A DNA stretch of 15,461 nt from Bacillota bacterium (lineage in GTDB: Bacteria; Bacillota; Bacilli; Alicyclobacillales; SLC66). Below are positions 1 through 7,172 of this stretch, one piece after another. Location: positions 1-15,461 of the forward strand of contig JAJZZT010000571.1 of assembly GCA_021797415.1 (NCBI GenBank), given 5' to 3'. The notes under the pieces are model-generated. The model made no database searches and had not been told where the DNA came from. It saw nothing but the letters and a program-made list of their open reading frames with translations. A program made the position numbers and the translations under genes. The stretch's first letter is position 1; the number at the start of each line of letters is the position of its first letter.

Positions 1-738
1 CATGAAGCGGCCGGGACTCCCGCCCACCGGCCGCAGGCCCGCCCCGTCCGTCTGCACCATATTTTGCGCCAATGCGATCACGACCGCTTTCGTCCGGTCC
101 GAAACACCCATTTTTTGAAAGATATTGGTCGTATGATTGCGTGCCGTCTTGGGCGACAGGTAGAGCGCCCGCGCAATTTCGTTGTTGGACAGCCCGGTCG
201 CCATCAGGCGCAACACGTCCAGTTCACGCGGCGTCAGCCCGTACGCTCCACCCGCATGCTCCGCCGCGAAGGATCCCGCGACAGATGTCCCGCTCGGGGC
301 GTCTTCATCGACACCCTGCAGCTCGTCCAGCAGAAATCCGAGCAAGCGGTCGTCGATGAACCGTTTGCCGGCAAGAATGGCGGCGATGGCGCGGCGCAGC
401 GTTTCGGCGTCCGCGTCTTTCAGCAGATAGCCCTGCACATGCGCCTTGACCGCCGTTACCACACAGTGCCTCGAATCGTAATTGCTGACGATCAGGATGG
501 GCGCCGTCACGCCCATGGCGCGCAACTCGCCCGCCACATCGACGCCGGAACGGTCGGGCAACCCGATATCAAGCAAGATCGCGTCCAGCGCCAGTCCGGG
601 GACAATCGCCAGCACATCCGACCCCGTCCGCGCCTTGCCCGCGATCTCATACTCCCCGAATGTCGAGAGCAACGCCTCCAGTCCGCTTAAAAAAAGCGAT
701 TGATCGTCCGCCAGGAACAGTCTTGCGCGCGTTCCCAT
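1..738 (-). CDS. NarL/LuxR-family response regulator (partial, runs off the left edge)
   Basis: DNA-binding response regulator, the likely partner of the histidine kinase just upstream in transcription. The 246 codons seen have no stop, so the C-terminus lies outside the window. The receiver domain (about residues 5-122) has the acidic pair D11/D12, phospho-acceptor D57 in LLDIGLPDRSG, S85 at the switch position and K107 in YLLKDAD. A linker of about 40 residues leads to a LuxR-type helix-turn-helix (about 167-228) with LTPRELDVLRLMATGLSNNE and SPKTARNH. The ATG at 738 is chosen because AGGAGG lies 10 bases before it. The frame stays open further upstream, so a longer N-terminus is formally possible. 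It begins 88 bases after the kinase stop, so the two are probably co-transcribed under the riboswitch leader. Residues beyond about 228 (Gly/Pro-rich) are a tail. Target genes cannot be inferred. Confidence 0.9.
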   Translation of the reverse strand, partial: MGTRARLFLADDQSLFLSGLEALLSTFGEYEIAGKARTGSDVLAIVPGLALDAILLDIGLPDRSGVDVAGELRAMGVTAPILIVSNYDSRHCVVTAVKAHVQGYLLKDADAETLRRAIAAILAGKRFIDDRLLGFLLDELQGVDEDAPSGTSVAGSFAAEHAGGAYGLTPRELDVLRLMATGLSNNEIARALYLSPKTARNHTTNIFQKMGVSDRTKAVVIALAQNMVQTDGAGLRPVGGSPGRFM

Positions 739-826
739 TCCGATCCAGCCTCCTCTATCTTTGTGACGCCGCAGGCGCTGCATATCCGCACAGCGGACAT
801 TCCAGCCGCATGCGCCGGCATGGCCG

Positions 827-1564
827 TCATGACCCCGTCTTGCCGCCCGTCGCCGCCGCGCCGACCGCAATGCGCAGCGTCACCGCCGTCCCCTGTCCGG
901 GCTTCGAGTTCACATCAATCTGCGCTCCGATCACCCGCGCGCGTTCTCGCATCCCGAGCAGGCCGAAACTCCCGCCGCGCCGCGTCCCTGCACCCGGATC
1001 GAAACCCACGCCGTCATCCCGCACGATGACCGTCAATTCTCCTTCGCGCGCGCACAGTTCCACATCGATCCGCTCCGCTCGCGCATGCTTGAGGCTGTTG
1101 GTCACGCACTCCTGGACGACGCGAAACACCCCGATGGAGAGCGCGTCCGGCAAAGAAGGCAGTTCCGAGCACAGGGTGACGCAAATGGGCACGCGCAGCA
1201 GGTACTGGCACCGTTCGGCGTATGTCCTCAGCGCTTCGTTCAAGCCGCCCTCGACCATCTCGACCGGCCGCAGATCGTAGATCATCCGCCTGATCTCTCC
1301 GACCGACGCGCGCATCAGATCCTGTACGCGCTGAATTTCCGGCAGGGCCGACTGCGGATTGCGCCTGATCATCTCCTTCACAACCTCCAGGCGCATGGTC
1401 AGATTCGTGAGCAGTTGCGCCGGCCCATCGTGGATGTCGCGCGCCAGGCGCCGCCGTTCTTCCTCAATAATCTCGATGGCCAGTTCCGCATCCATCCGCT
1501 CCGCCCCCCATGACCGCATGTCTCCCGCATGGTCCAGCGTATTTTCATTCAACCGAGGGGACAT
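827..1564 (-). CDS. DegS-like sensor histidine kinase without a sensor domain
   Basis: Histidine kinase of the HisKA_3/HATPase_c group that pairs with NarL-type regulators. Numbered from the ATG at 1564 (245 aa): H-box EEERRRLARDIHDGPAQ with H45 as the phosphorylated residue, a dimerisation helix ending in RRMIYDLRP (92-100), N-box with N156 in TNSLKHA, G1 box DDGVGFD (183-189) and G2 box GLLGMRER (201-208). DegS of Bacillus subtilis has the same H-box style but a long N-terminal sensor region. Here only about 20-40 residues precede the H-box and there is no membrane segment, so it is probably cytosolic and reads its signal through a partner or not at all. The start is uncertain. The ATG at 1564 lies inside the palindrome at 1557-1678 and has no ribosome binding site. 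The ATG at 1495 (M24) follows a G-rich GGGGGGCGGAG and is at least as likely. A TTG at 1576 is also in frame. Confidence 0.88.
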   Translation of the reverse strand: MSPRLNENTLDHAGDMRSWGAERMDAELAIEIIEEERRRLARDIHDGPAQLLTNLTMRLEVVKEMIRRNPQSALPEIQRVQDLMRASVGEIRRMIYDLRPVEMVEGGLNEALRTYAERCQYLLRVPICVTLCSELPSLPDALSIGVFRVVQECVTNSLKHARAERIDVELCAREGELTVIVRDDGVGFDPGAGTRRGGSFGLLGMRERARVIGAQIDVNSKPGQGTAVTLRIAVGAAATGGKTGS

Positions 1565-1678
1565 GTGATAAACCAAGTTTCGGCAGGCGAGTGACCGTAG
1601 ATATAGCGTTTGACTGAAACCTCAAACGCTATATCTGGGATCAGATCGCCTGCACAGAGGACTTTATCACATGTCCCC
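1557..1678. repeat. Large imperfect palindrome (MITE- or REP-like element)
   Basis: Two 57-base arms (1557-1613 and 1622-1678) face each other around an 8-base loop. The outer 16 bases, GGGGACATGTGATAAA, and the inner 15 bases, AGATATAGCGTTTGA, pair perfectly. The middle of the arms pairs only in part, through GCAGGCGA offset by one base. The right arm (1637-1678) matches 14003-14044 at 37 of 42 positions, so this is a dispersed element. No transposase is present. It sits between the leader terminator and the kinase gene, and its left end contains the first possible ATG of that gene. In RNA it would fold into a long hairpin just before the coding region. Confidence 0.85.
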
Positions 1679-1708
1679 GAGAGCGCGCCGGTGGTCTTTT
1701 TCCCCAAG

Positions 1709-1745
1709 CAAAAAAACACCCCGCCACACTTCCGAGGGGGTGTTC
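1709..1745 (-). terminator. Intrinsic terminator in the riboswitch leader
   Basis: On the minus strand AACACCCC (1744-1737) pairs with GGGGTGTT (1722-1715) across a 14-base loop, and the second arm runs straight into seven T. It lies about 95 bases after the riboswitch aptamer and before the kinase gene, the position expected for a transcription-attenuation platform. The competing antiterminator pairing is not obvious, so whether ligand turns expression on or off cannot be read from the sequence. Confidence 0.85.
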
Positions 1746-1837
1746 ACGACCGGCAAACCACGGCATCTCCGCAACCGCCAACGGCGCATACCAACCCTGC
1801 GCCCTGGAATATGTGAGAAGGGTGGTCCACCGCTGTC

Positions 1838-1990
1838 TCGGCCTCGGCAGCCTGGCGATCCCGGCGGTCAACGACCGCTTGAGGAAATGGAATCCGACCC
1901 GCTCTGCAGGAACGTGTCGCACTTGATCCCATCTCTGAGGACCCATGGCTTTGCGTCCCCCGGTTGCCCGAGGTTTGCCCTGATCGAATA
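1838..1990 (-). ncRNA. Cyclic di-GMP class I (GEMM-I) riboswitch aptamer
   Basis: Minus-strand RNA with the hallmark elements of the GEMM-I family in the right order. These are CAGGGCAAACC (1982-1972), a helix CCUCGG/CCGGGG capped by the GNRA tetraloop GCAA (loop at 1967-1964), GGGACGCAAAGCC (1960-1948), and the closing part GCCAGGCUGCCGAGG (1856-1842). In known members the GNRA loop docks into the second arm and c-di-GMP binds at the three-way junction. The second arm is closed here by GGUCC pairing with GGAUC, but carries about 76 bases between the strands, including a small hairpin at 1864-1878. The aptamer lies about 40 bases after the predicted start of transcription and upstream of the terminator at 1709-1745, the kinase and the regulator, so it most likely controls that two-component system. 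The outer limits are approximate. Confidence 0.92.
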
Positions 1991-2036
1991 CCGGATGCGC
2001 GAAATACGCCGCATACAGTGCCATACATCTGAAATG

Positions 2037-2066
2037 ATTATAAGATGGAGAAGGAAAATCCGTCAA
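2037..2066 (-). promoter_or_regulatory. Strong sigma-A promoter of the riboswitch/two-component unit
   Basis: On the minus strand TTGACG (2066-2061) is followed after 18 bases by a perfect TATAAT (2042-2037). Transcription should start near 2030, about 40 bases before the riboswitch core. This makes the kinase/regulator a unit separate from the heme operon, although read-through from hemL is possible because no terminator is visible after hemL. Confidence 0.85.
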
Positions 2067-2098
2067 TGGAATGCTCTCGTTTGCTTTTGTTCACATGG

Positions 2099-2135
2099 CG
2101 TACGCCCGCATCGCAATACGTACGCCCGCATCGCA
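2099..2135. repeat. Tandem duplication of a 17-base sequence
   Basis: CGTACGCCCGCATCGCA occurs at 2099-2115 and again at 2119-2135 (period 20). Because it includes the palindrome GGCGTACGCC, the two copies can also form an 8-base-pair hairpin. It lies between the hemL stop and the next promoter. There is no T-run after it, so it is not a standard terminator. Confidence 0.7.
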
Positions 2136-2147
2136 GTCCACGACTGT

Positions 2148-3449
2148 TCAGCGGCGCGTGACGGCTTCCTCCAGCGCGCGTTCCATCGCCTCCACCGTCC
2201 TGTCGATATCCAGATCGGAGTGGACGGTCGACACAAAACCGGCCTCAAGGTGAGAAGGCGCCAGGAAGATCCCCCGCTCCAGCATGGCGTGGAAATACCT
2301 GGCGTACAGTGCGGCGTCCGATCGACTGGCCGATTCGTAGTCAACCACCTTGTGTTCGGTGAAAAAAGCGCCGAACATGGCCCCCACATGCGCGCTTTGC
2401 ACGGGCACTCCGGCGCGCTCGCCGGCCCGCGCGATCCCTTCGGCCAACCTTCGCGACACGGCTTCCAGTCTCTCGTACACGCCCGGCGCCTTGAGCAGGC
2501 GGACCGTCGCAAGCCCTGCGGCCATGGCGAGCGGATTGCCGGACAGGGTCCCCGCCTGATAGATCGGCCCAAGCGGCGCCACGCGCTCCATGATGTCCCG
2601 CCTGCCGCCGTACGCCCCGACAGGAAGCCCGCCGCCGATCACCTTTCCGAGTGTCGTGAGATCCGGTTGAATGCCAAAGCGGCCCTGGGCTCCGCCAAAA
2701 CTCACGCGAAACCCCGTCATCACCTCGTCAAAAATGAGCAACGCGCCGTTTGCCTGCGTCAATTCCCGCAACACTTCAAGAAATCCACCGGCGGGCAGGA
2801 CAAGCCCCATGTTGCCGGCGACCGGTTCGACGATCACCGCCGCGATCTCCTCGCCGGAGCGCGCGAACAGCGACCGCACCGCCTCAATGTCGTTGTACGG
2901 CAGGGCGACCGTCAGGTCCGCCAAAGCCTGCGGCACCCCGGGAGAATCGGGCAGGCTGAGCGTTGCCACGCCGGACCCCGCCCGGATCAACAGGCTGTCC
3001 ACACTGCCGTGGTAACACCCCGTGAACTTCACGATCTTCGCTCTTCCCGTGAAACCGCGCGCCACCCGGATGGCGCTCATCGTCGCCTCCATGCCGGAGT
3101 TGACCATGCGCACCCGTTCCATCGACGGATACGCCTGTGTGACCTCGCGCGCCAGTTCTGTCTCAAGCTCGCAAGGAGCGCCAAAACTGGTCCCCCGTTG
3201 CGCCTGCTCGACGACGGCCCGCACGACATCCGGATGCGCGTGCCCCGCGATGAGCGGCCCCCAGGAGAGCACGTAATCGATATACTCATTGCCGTCCACA
3301 TCGCGGATGCGCGACCCGGCGCCGCGCTCGATGAAGCGCGGCACTCCGCCGACTGCGCGGTACGCCCGGACAGGGCTGTTCACTCCGCCCTGGATGACCT
3401 CCTGCGCGCGCACAAAAGCGGCTTCAGACCGCTCGGTCAAACCGGCCAT
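2148..3449 (-). CDS. hemL: Glutamate-1-semialdehyde 2,1-aminomutase
   Basis: PLP enzyme converting glutamate-1-semialdehyde to 5-aminolevulinate, the second dedicated step of the C5 heme pathway. The 433-aa length fits the family (about 430). Visible hallmarks are GGVNSPVRA (21-29), [22 protein letters not shown] (240-248), the PLP-binding K269 in [17 protein letters not shown], and [10 protein letters not shown] (297-306). The ATG at 3449 is preceded by GGGAGGGG, which begins right at the hemB stop (13-base gap). The longer in-frame extension toward 3500 overlaps hemB and is not used. Oddities: the usual NSGTEA motif reads NSGMEA (M120), and the usual YHGH reads YHGS (S149). It is the last gene of the heme operon, and no terminator is visible behind it. 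Identity is very secure. Confidence 0.98.
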   Translation of the reverse strand: MAGLTERSEAAFVRAQEVIQGGVNSPVRAYRAVGGVPRFIERGAGSRIRDVDGNEYIDYVLSWGPLIAGHAHPDVVRAVVEQAQRGTSFGAPCELETELAREVTQAYPSMERVRMVNSGMEATMSAIRVARGFTGRAKIVKFTGCYHGSVDSLLIRAGSGVATLSLPDSPGVPQALADLTVALPYNDIEAVRSLFARSGEEIAAVIVEPVAGNMGLVLPAGGFLEVLRELTQANGALLIFDEVMTGFRVSFGGAQGRFGIQPDLTTLGKVIGGGLPVGAYGGRRDIMERVAPLGPIYQAGTLSGNPLAMAAGLATVRLLKAPGVYERLEAVSRRLAEGIARAGERAGVPVQSAHVGAMFGAFFTEHKVVDYESASRSDAALYARYFHAMLERGIFLAPSHLEAGFVSTVHSDLDIDRTVEAMERALEEAVTRR

Positions 3450-3462
3450 GGTTGTCCCCTCC

Positions 3463-4434
3463 CTAGAGTTCCCGCACGTACTTGGCCACATCTTTGGCAA
3501 AATACGTGAGAATCATGTCCGCCCCGGCCCGTTTGAAACCCGTCATGAGTTCCATCACCACAGCCCGCTCGTCGATCCAGCCCGCCTGGGCCGCCGCCTT
3601 GATCATGGAGTACTCTCCGCTGACATTGTACACGGCGACCGGCAGATCAAACGCCTCGCGCACCGCCCGCACGACATCCAGGTACGGCATGGCGGGCTTC
3701 ACCATCAGGACATCCGCGCCCTCCGCCGCGTCGGAGCGCGCTTCACGCAGGGCTTCCCGCACGTTCGCGGGATCCATCTGGTACGTCCTGCGGTCGCCAA
3801 ACGCCGGCGCCGAATGGGCGGCCTCGCGAAACGGGCCGTAGAAAGCGGAGGCATACTTGACCGCGTACGACATGACCGGGATGTGGGAGAACCCCGCGCG
3901 GTCCAGCACATCGCGAATCGCCGCCACTCGCCCGTCCATCATGTCGGACGGCGCCACCACATCCGCTCCGGCCGCCGCGTGGGACAGCGCCGTCTGCGCG
4001 ATGAGCTCAAGGCTCTCGTCGTTGACGATCCGGCCTTCTTTCACCAGGCCGCAGTGACCCGCGGGATTGTACTGGCACAGACAGACGTCCGTGATGACGA
4101 CGAGGTCGGGATTCTCCTGTTTCACCGCGCGCACGGCCTGCTGGACGATCCCCTCCTTTGCGTACGCTTCACTGCTTCGCTCATCTTTGTGCGCCGGCAG
4201 TCCGAACAGCAAAAGCGCCGGAATGCCGAGCTCGCTCACGCGCACCGCCTCGCGCCGCAGTTCTTCCAGGCTCAGGTGCTCCACGCCGGGCATGGACGCG
4301 ATCGCTTCCCGGCCGCCGCCGTGCATCGCGAACACCGGGAGGATCAGATCGTCGACGCGCACCCGGTGTTCGCGCACCAGGTCGCGCAAGCCGGCAACGC
4401 CGCGCAAGCGCCGGTGCCTGTCAAACATTTTCAT
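3463..4434 (-). CDS. hemB: Porphobilinogen synthase (delta-aminolevulinic acid dehydratase)
   Basis: Condenses two 5-aminolevulinate molecules to porphobilinogen in the cytosol. The 323 aa match the family length. The zinc-binding cysteines C118, C120 and C128 are present in [14 protein letters not shown], so this is the zinc-dependent form. The two active-site lysines are K193 in [13 protein letters not shown] and K246 in [10 protein letters not shown] (the Schiff-base lysine). The ATG at 4434 is chosen because AAAGGGGG lies about ten bases before it. A TTG at 4461 would add nine residues, but it would translate that ribosome binding site. The ATG at 4428, two codons on, is also possible. 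hemB follows hemD after a 64-base gap containing a direct repeat, and its stop is 13 bases before hemL. Confidence 0.98.
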   Translation of the reverse strand: MKMFDRHRRLRGVAGLRDLVREHRVRVDDLILPVFAMHGGGREAIASMPGVEHLSLEELRREAVRVSELGIPALLLFGLPAHKDERSSEAYAKEGIVQQAVRAVKQENPDLVVITDVCLCQYNPAGHCGLVKEGRIVNDESLELIAQTALSHAAAGADVVAPSDMMDGRVAAIRDVLDRAGFSHIPVMSYAVKYASAFYGPFREAAHSAPAFGDRRTYQMDPANVREALREARSDAAEGADVLMVKPAMPYLDVVRAVREAFDLPVAVYNVSGEYSMIKAAAQAGWIDERAVVMELMTGFKRAGADMILTYFAKDVAKYVREL

Positions 4435-4453
4435 GAAAAAACCGCCCCCTTTT

Positions 4454-4501
4454 TTGAACAACCGCTATTAGAACCTGTTCAAAATTGAACAACCTCTATT
4501 A
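4454..4501. repeat. Pair of 17-base direct repeats between hemD and hemB
   Basis: TTGAACAACCGCTATTA (4454-4470) and TTGAACAACCTCTATTA (4485-4501) differ at one base and are 31 bases apart. Between them lies AACCTGTTCAAAATTGAAC, which contains the small palindrome GTTCAA-AA-TTGAAC. The hemD stop codon is inside the second copy, and the first copy begins just upstream of the hemB ribosome binding site. AT-rich compared with its surroundings. Confidence 0.75.
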
Positions 4502-5284
4502 TTGTTTTTCCGCAAAATACACCTCCACCGCCTCCACCAGCGCGCCCGCGCTCGCGACGCTTGCGCGCGCGGCCACGGGAAGTCCGTGACACACGAGTGC
4601 CGCGCGCGTCTTTTCGCCGATCGCGAAGATCGGCTGGGCCGGCGGCGTCTTGCGTCCCGCCTTCGCCCACGCTGCGGCAAACACGTCCGCCGCGGACGCG
4701 CTGGCAAACGTCAGCGCGTCCACCATGCCGTCTTGCGCATCGGCGGCCAACTGCTCCGCCGCCGCGCCCGTCACCGTCTCGTACACCACGATATCGCTCA
4801 CCGCAATTCCCGCCGCCTTCACGGATGCGACCCAGGACGTGTCGGCCAGATTGCCCCGCAACCATAGCACGTTCGTCATGGACGCGAGGGTGGCGCACAA
4901 GAATTCCGCCAGTCGTTCGGCCGAATGCGGGGCGGGCGCCGCCACCGCGGCCAGTCCCAGTTGCGCGGCCCGTTTTGCCGTCGCCGCGCCGACGCAATAC
5001 GCCGGCGCAGGTTCCCCCGGCGCCGCACCGCTTTTCACGTCCGGCGCGCCAAGCGCGGCAGAGAGCGCCGCCACACCGTTCTCACTCGTGAACACAAAAG
5101 CGTCCGGCCATTGCGCCAACGCTGCGCGAAGTGGCCCAAGCGGGCGCCGGCGAATGTCAATCAGGGGATACGCGATCGCTTCACCGCCAGCGGCGCGGAT
5201 GGCCGCCGCCATCTCTTCCGACTGGGCGGCGGCGCGCGTGACCGCGATCACCCTGCCCGCCAATCCGCCGGAGTGACCGCTCAC
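4499..5284 (-). CDS. hemD: Uroporphyrinogen-III synthase
   Basis: Cyclises hydroxymethylbilane with inversion of ring D to give uroporphyrinogen III. The 261 aa fit the family, which is poorly conserved in sequence, so the call rests partly on its place between hemC and hemB. It starts with the typical GRVIAVTRAAAQSEEM (about 9-24), followed by FVFTSENGV in the first half and ALTFASASAADVF in the second, matching the two-domain fold. The GTG start at 5284 overlaps the hemC stop by four bases (GTGA) and has GGGAGG seven bases upstream inside hemC, so translation is probably coupled. The frame is open for 69 more codons upstream within hemC, but nothing supports a longer protein. Alanine-rich throughout. 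Confidence 0.95.
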   Translation of the reverse strand: MSGHSGGLAGRVIAVTRAAAQSEEMAAAIRAAGGEAIAYPLIDIRRRPLGPLRAALAQWPDAFVFTSENGVAALSAALGAPDVKSGAAPGEPAPAYCVGAATAKRAAQLGLAAVAAPAPHSAERLAEFLCATLASMTNVLWLRGNLADTSWVASVKAAGIAVSDIVVYETVTGAAAEQLAADAQDGMVDALTFASASAADVFAAAWAKAGRKTPPAQPIFAIGEKTRAALVCHGLPVAARASVASAGALVEAVEVYFAEKQ

Positions 5285-6261
5285 GCCCGTTCCTCCCAAC
5301 GTTTCAGCAACTCCGCGCCGCCCTGTTCGAGCACGCGCTTTGCGGCCGCCCTGCCGAGTGCAAACGGATCCGCGCCCGACAACGTCTCCCTGATTGCGGC
5401 GGACCCGTCCGGCGCCCCGACCAGCGCCGTGAGTTGAAGCGCCCGGCCATCGTCCGCGAAAACGGCGTGCGCCCCGACCGGAACCTGACAACTGCCCCCG
5501 ACCGCGTCGAGAAACGCCCGTTCCGCCGCCACGCAGGCGGCCGTGTTCGCATCGTGCAGCAGACCGAGCAATTCGCGCAGACGCGCATCATCCTCGCGGC
5601 ATTCCACGGCCAGCGCTCCCTGCCCCGCCGCGGGCACCATGTCGGAGACCGCGATCGGCACGACGCGCGCCCCCTCCTGCCCCGCGAGAGCGGTCCCGCC
5701 CGTCCACCACTCCATCCTGCGCAACCCCGCGGCGGCCAGGACGATCGCGTCAAGCCCGGCCAACTTGCGCAGGCGCGTGTCGATGTTCCCGCGCAGGGGC
5801 AGGATGCGCAGATCCGGACGCAGGCGCCGCAACTGGACGCTGCGGCGCAGCGAACTGGTGCCGACCAGCGCATTTGCGGGCAAGGTCGACACCGTGCAAC
5901 CGGCGCGGCTGATGAGGACATCGCGCGCATCCTCCCGTGCGGGCACCGCGGCGATAAGCAGTCCGGGAGCGAGTTGTGCCGGCACGTCCTTCATGCTGTG
6001 TACGGCAAAATCGATTCTGCCCTCGGCCAGGGCCGCCTCCAATTCCGATATGAAAAGACCTTTGCCGCCCACCTCCGCGAGCGGCACATCCTGAATGCGG
6101 TCCCCTCTTGTCACAATCTCCCGGACAGTAAACGAGACACCGCCGCGCAAACGGCGCAACCGCTCCAATATCTGCCGCGTCTGTGTGGTGGCCAGCGCGC
6201 TGCGCCGCGTACCGACCGTCCACACGCCTTCCTGCGGAGATTCCCCATCCACAGCGCTCAT
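5281..6261 (-). CDS. hemC: Porphobilinogen deaminase (hydroxymethylbilane synthase)
   Basis: Joins four porphobilinogens into hydroxymethylbilane using a covalently bound dipyrromethane cofactor. The 326 aa are close to family length (about 310), with about 12 extra N-terminal residues before VGTRRSALATTQT. Visible: GGKGLFISELEAAL (65-78), catalytic D92 in HSMKDVP, VGTSSLRR (133-140), LRGNIDTRLRKL, AAGQGALAVE, and cofactor-attachment C258 in GGSCQVPVGAH. The ATG at 6261 has AAGGGG nine bases upstream. It starts 72 bases after the hemX stop, and its last bases overlap the hemD start. All active-site residues that can be checked are present. Confidence 0.98.
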   Translation of the reverse strand: MSAVDGESPQEGVWTVGTRRSALATTQTRQILERLRRLRGGVSFTVREIVTRGDRIQDVPLAEVGGKGLFISELEAALAEGRIDFAVHSMKDVPAQLAPGLLIAAVPAREDARDVLISRAGCTVSTLPANALVGTSSLRRSVQLRRLRPDLRILPLRGNIDTRLRKLAGLDAIVLAAAGLRRMEWWTGGTALAGQEGARVVPIAVSDMVPAAGQGALAVECREDDARLRELLGLLHDANTAACVAAERAFLDAVGGSCQVPVGAHAVFADDGRALQLTALVGAPDGSAAIRETLSGADPFALGRAAAKRVLEQGGAELLKRWEERA

Positions 6262-6333
6262 GCCGCCGCACCCCTTTTCGCGGTTGCCCGCAAAGAATCG
6301 AGAACGCTGCGGACGTCCCTATCCGCCCGCCCG

Positions 6334-7158
6334 TCACCAGCGATGAAACTTCGAGAGAAACGTGCTGATGACGAGAAAATTGACGATGACACCAGAAAAT
6401 GACACCATATTCCACCAGGCCGCCCGTTTCCCGCTCACGCGGCCCGTTCCCCTGAGCCAGCCGTATACGGCGTACACGAAAAGCAACAGTGTGGTGGCGA
6501 TCGCCTTGGGATCGGTCAGCGGGTAGTGTCCCGTCAGACGAATGTACCAGATCGAGCCCAGTACGAGCGCGATCAAGAGCAGCGGCATGCCGGCCAGCGC
6601 CGACTTGTAGGCGTACTCGTCCAGTTGTTCCAGGGGCGGCAGGCGGCGGAACGCCCCGCTTCCGAAACGCTTCCCCCGCAGGGCGGAATCCTTCAGCAGA
6701 TAAAGCACACTCCAGATCAGCGACACCGCGAAGGCGAGATAGCTCAAAAAAGCGACGCCGATATGCAAAATGAGCAGGTCGCTCGACCGCACCGGCGCCG
6801 TCACGCGGTTGTGATGGACGAGAGCGTCGAACGCCAGCAGAAGAAACCCGAGCACATTGACAAAAAACGCGAAAAAATCGATCCGGTAAAAGGTGCCCAC
6901 CGCGATCGAGACTGTGATCAACAACCATGAATAGAATACCGTCGCCTGACTCGAAGTGAAAATGGGCGGATAGTGCTCGGCCGCAAAACGCGCACCCATA
7001 AACCCCGTCTCAAGCAGCCAGACCACGCCGAGAACGACAAGACCCACCCGGTTCGCCGCACGGTTGTCGCGCAAAAAATCCACAAAGAACAGCGCGATGC
7101 TCACGGCGTAAGCGCCGAGCATCAAACCGTACATGCCTCGCGACCAGAAAAAGGACAT
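6334..7158 (-). CDS. hemX: HemX, CcsA-family integral membrane protein
   Basis: Membrane protein of the cytochrome c assembly (CcsA/HemX) family, 274 aa against 276 in Bacillus subtilis. About eight hydrophobic segments are visible. They start at GLMLGAYAVSIALFFVDFL (10-28) and include FFVNVLGFLLLAFDALVHH, LHIGVAFLSYLAFAVSLIW and the C-terminal VSFSGVIVNFLVISTFL. In Bacillus subtilis HemX lowers the cellular level of HemA, so it probably tunes entry into heme synthesis. This is known of the family and not shown by the sequence. The ATG at 7158 follows GGGGGGGACGGG and lies 14 bases after the hemA stop. The frame extends upstream into hemA, but that start is not supported. The 72 bases to hemC hold nothing recognisable apart from the hemC ribosome binding site. 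Confidence 0.95.
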   Translation of the reverse strand: MSFFWSRGMYGLMLGAYAVSIALFFVDFLRDNRAANRVGLVVLGVVWLLETGFMGARFAAEHYPPIFTSSQATVFYSWLLITVSIAVGTFYRIDFFAFFVNVLGFLLLAFDALVHHNRVTAPVRSSDLLILHIGVAFLSYLAFAVSLIWSVLYLLKDSALRGKRFGSGAFRRLPPLEQLDEYAYKSALAGMPLLLIALVLGSIWYIRLTGHYPLTDPKAIATTLLLFVYAVYGWLRGTGRVSGKRAAWWNMVSFSGVIVNFLVISTFLSKFHRW

Positions 7159-7172
7159 CCCGTCCCCCCCGC

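Noticed and set aside
1815..1840. T-box-like AGGGTGGTCCACCGCT on the plus strand
   Set aside because: No stem I features, no terminator or gene downstream on the plus strand. The sequence is a simple palindrome in the region following the c-di-GMP aptamer on the other strand.
1671..3509. 612-codon open frame on the plus strand
   Set aside because: It lies antisense to hemL, whose motifs and ribosome binding site are clear. It is rich in Arg/His/Pro with no domain, as expected for an antisense frame in GC-rich DNA, and it also crosses the riboswitch and terminator.
3289..4488. 399-codon open frame on the plus strand
   Set aside because: Shadow of hemB; no recognisable domain or ribosome binding site.
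5750..6928. 392-codon open frame on the minus strand overlapping hemC and hemX
   Set aside because: Same strand but a different frame from two genes with complete motifs; the composition is that of a shadow frame.
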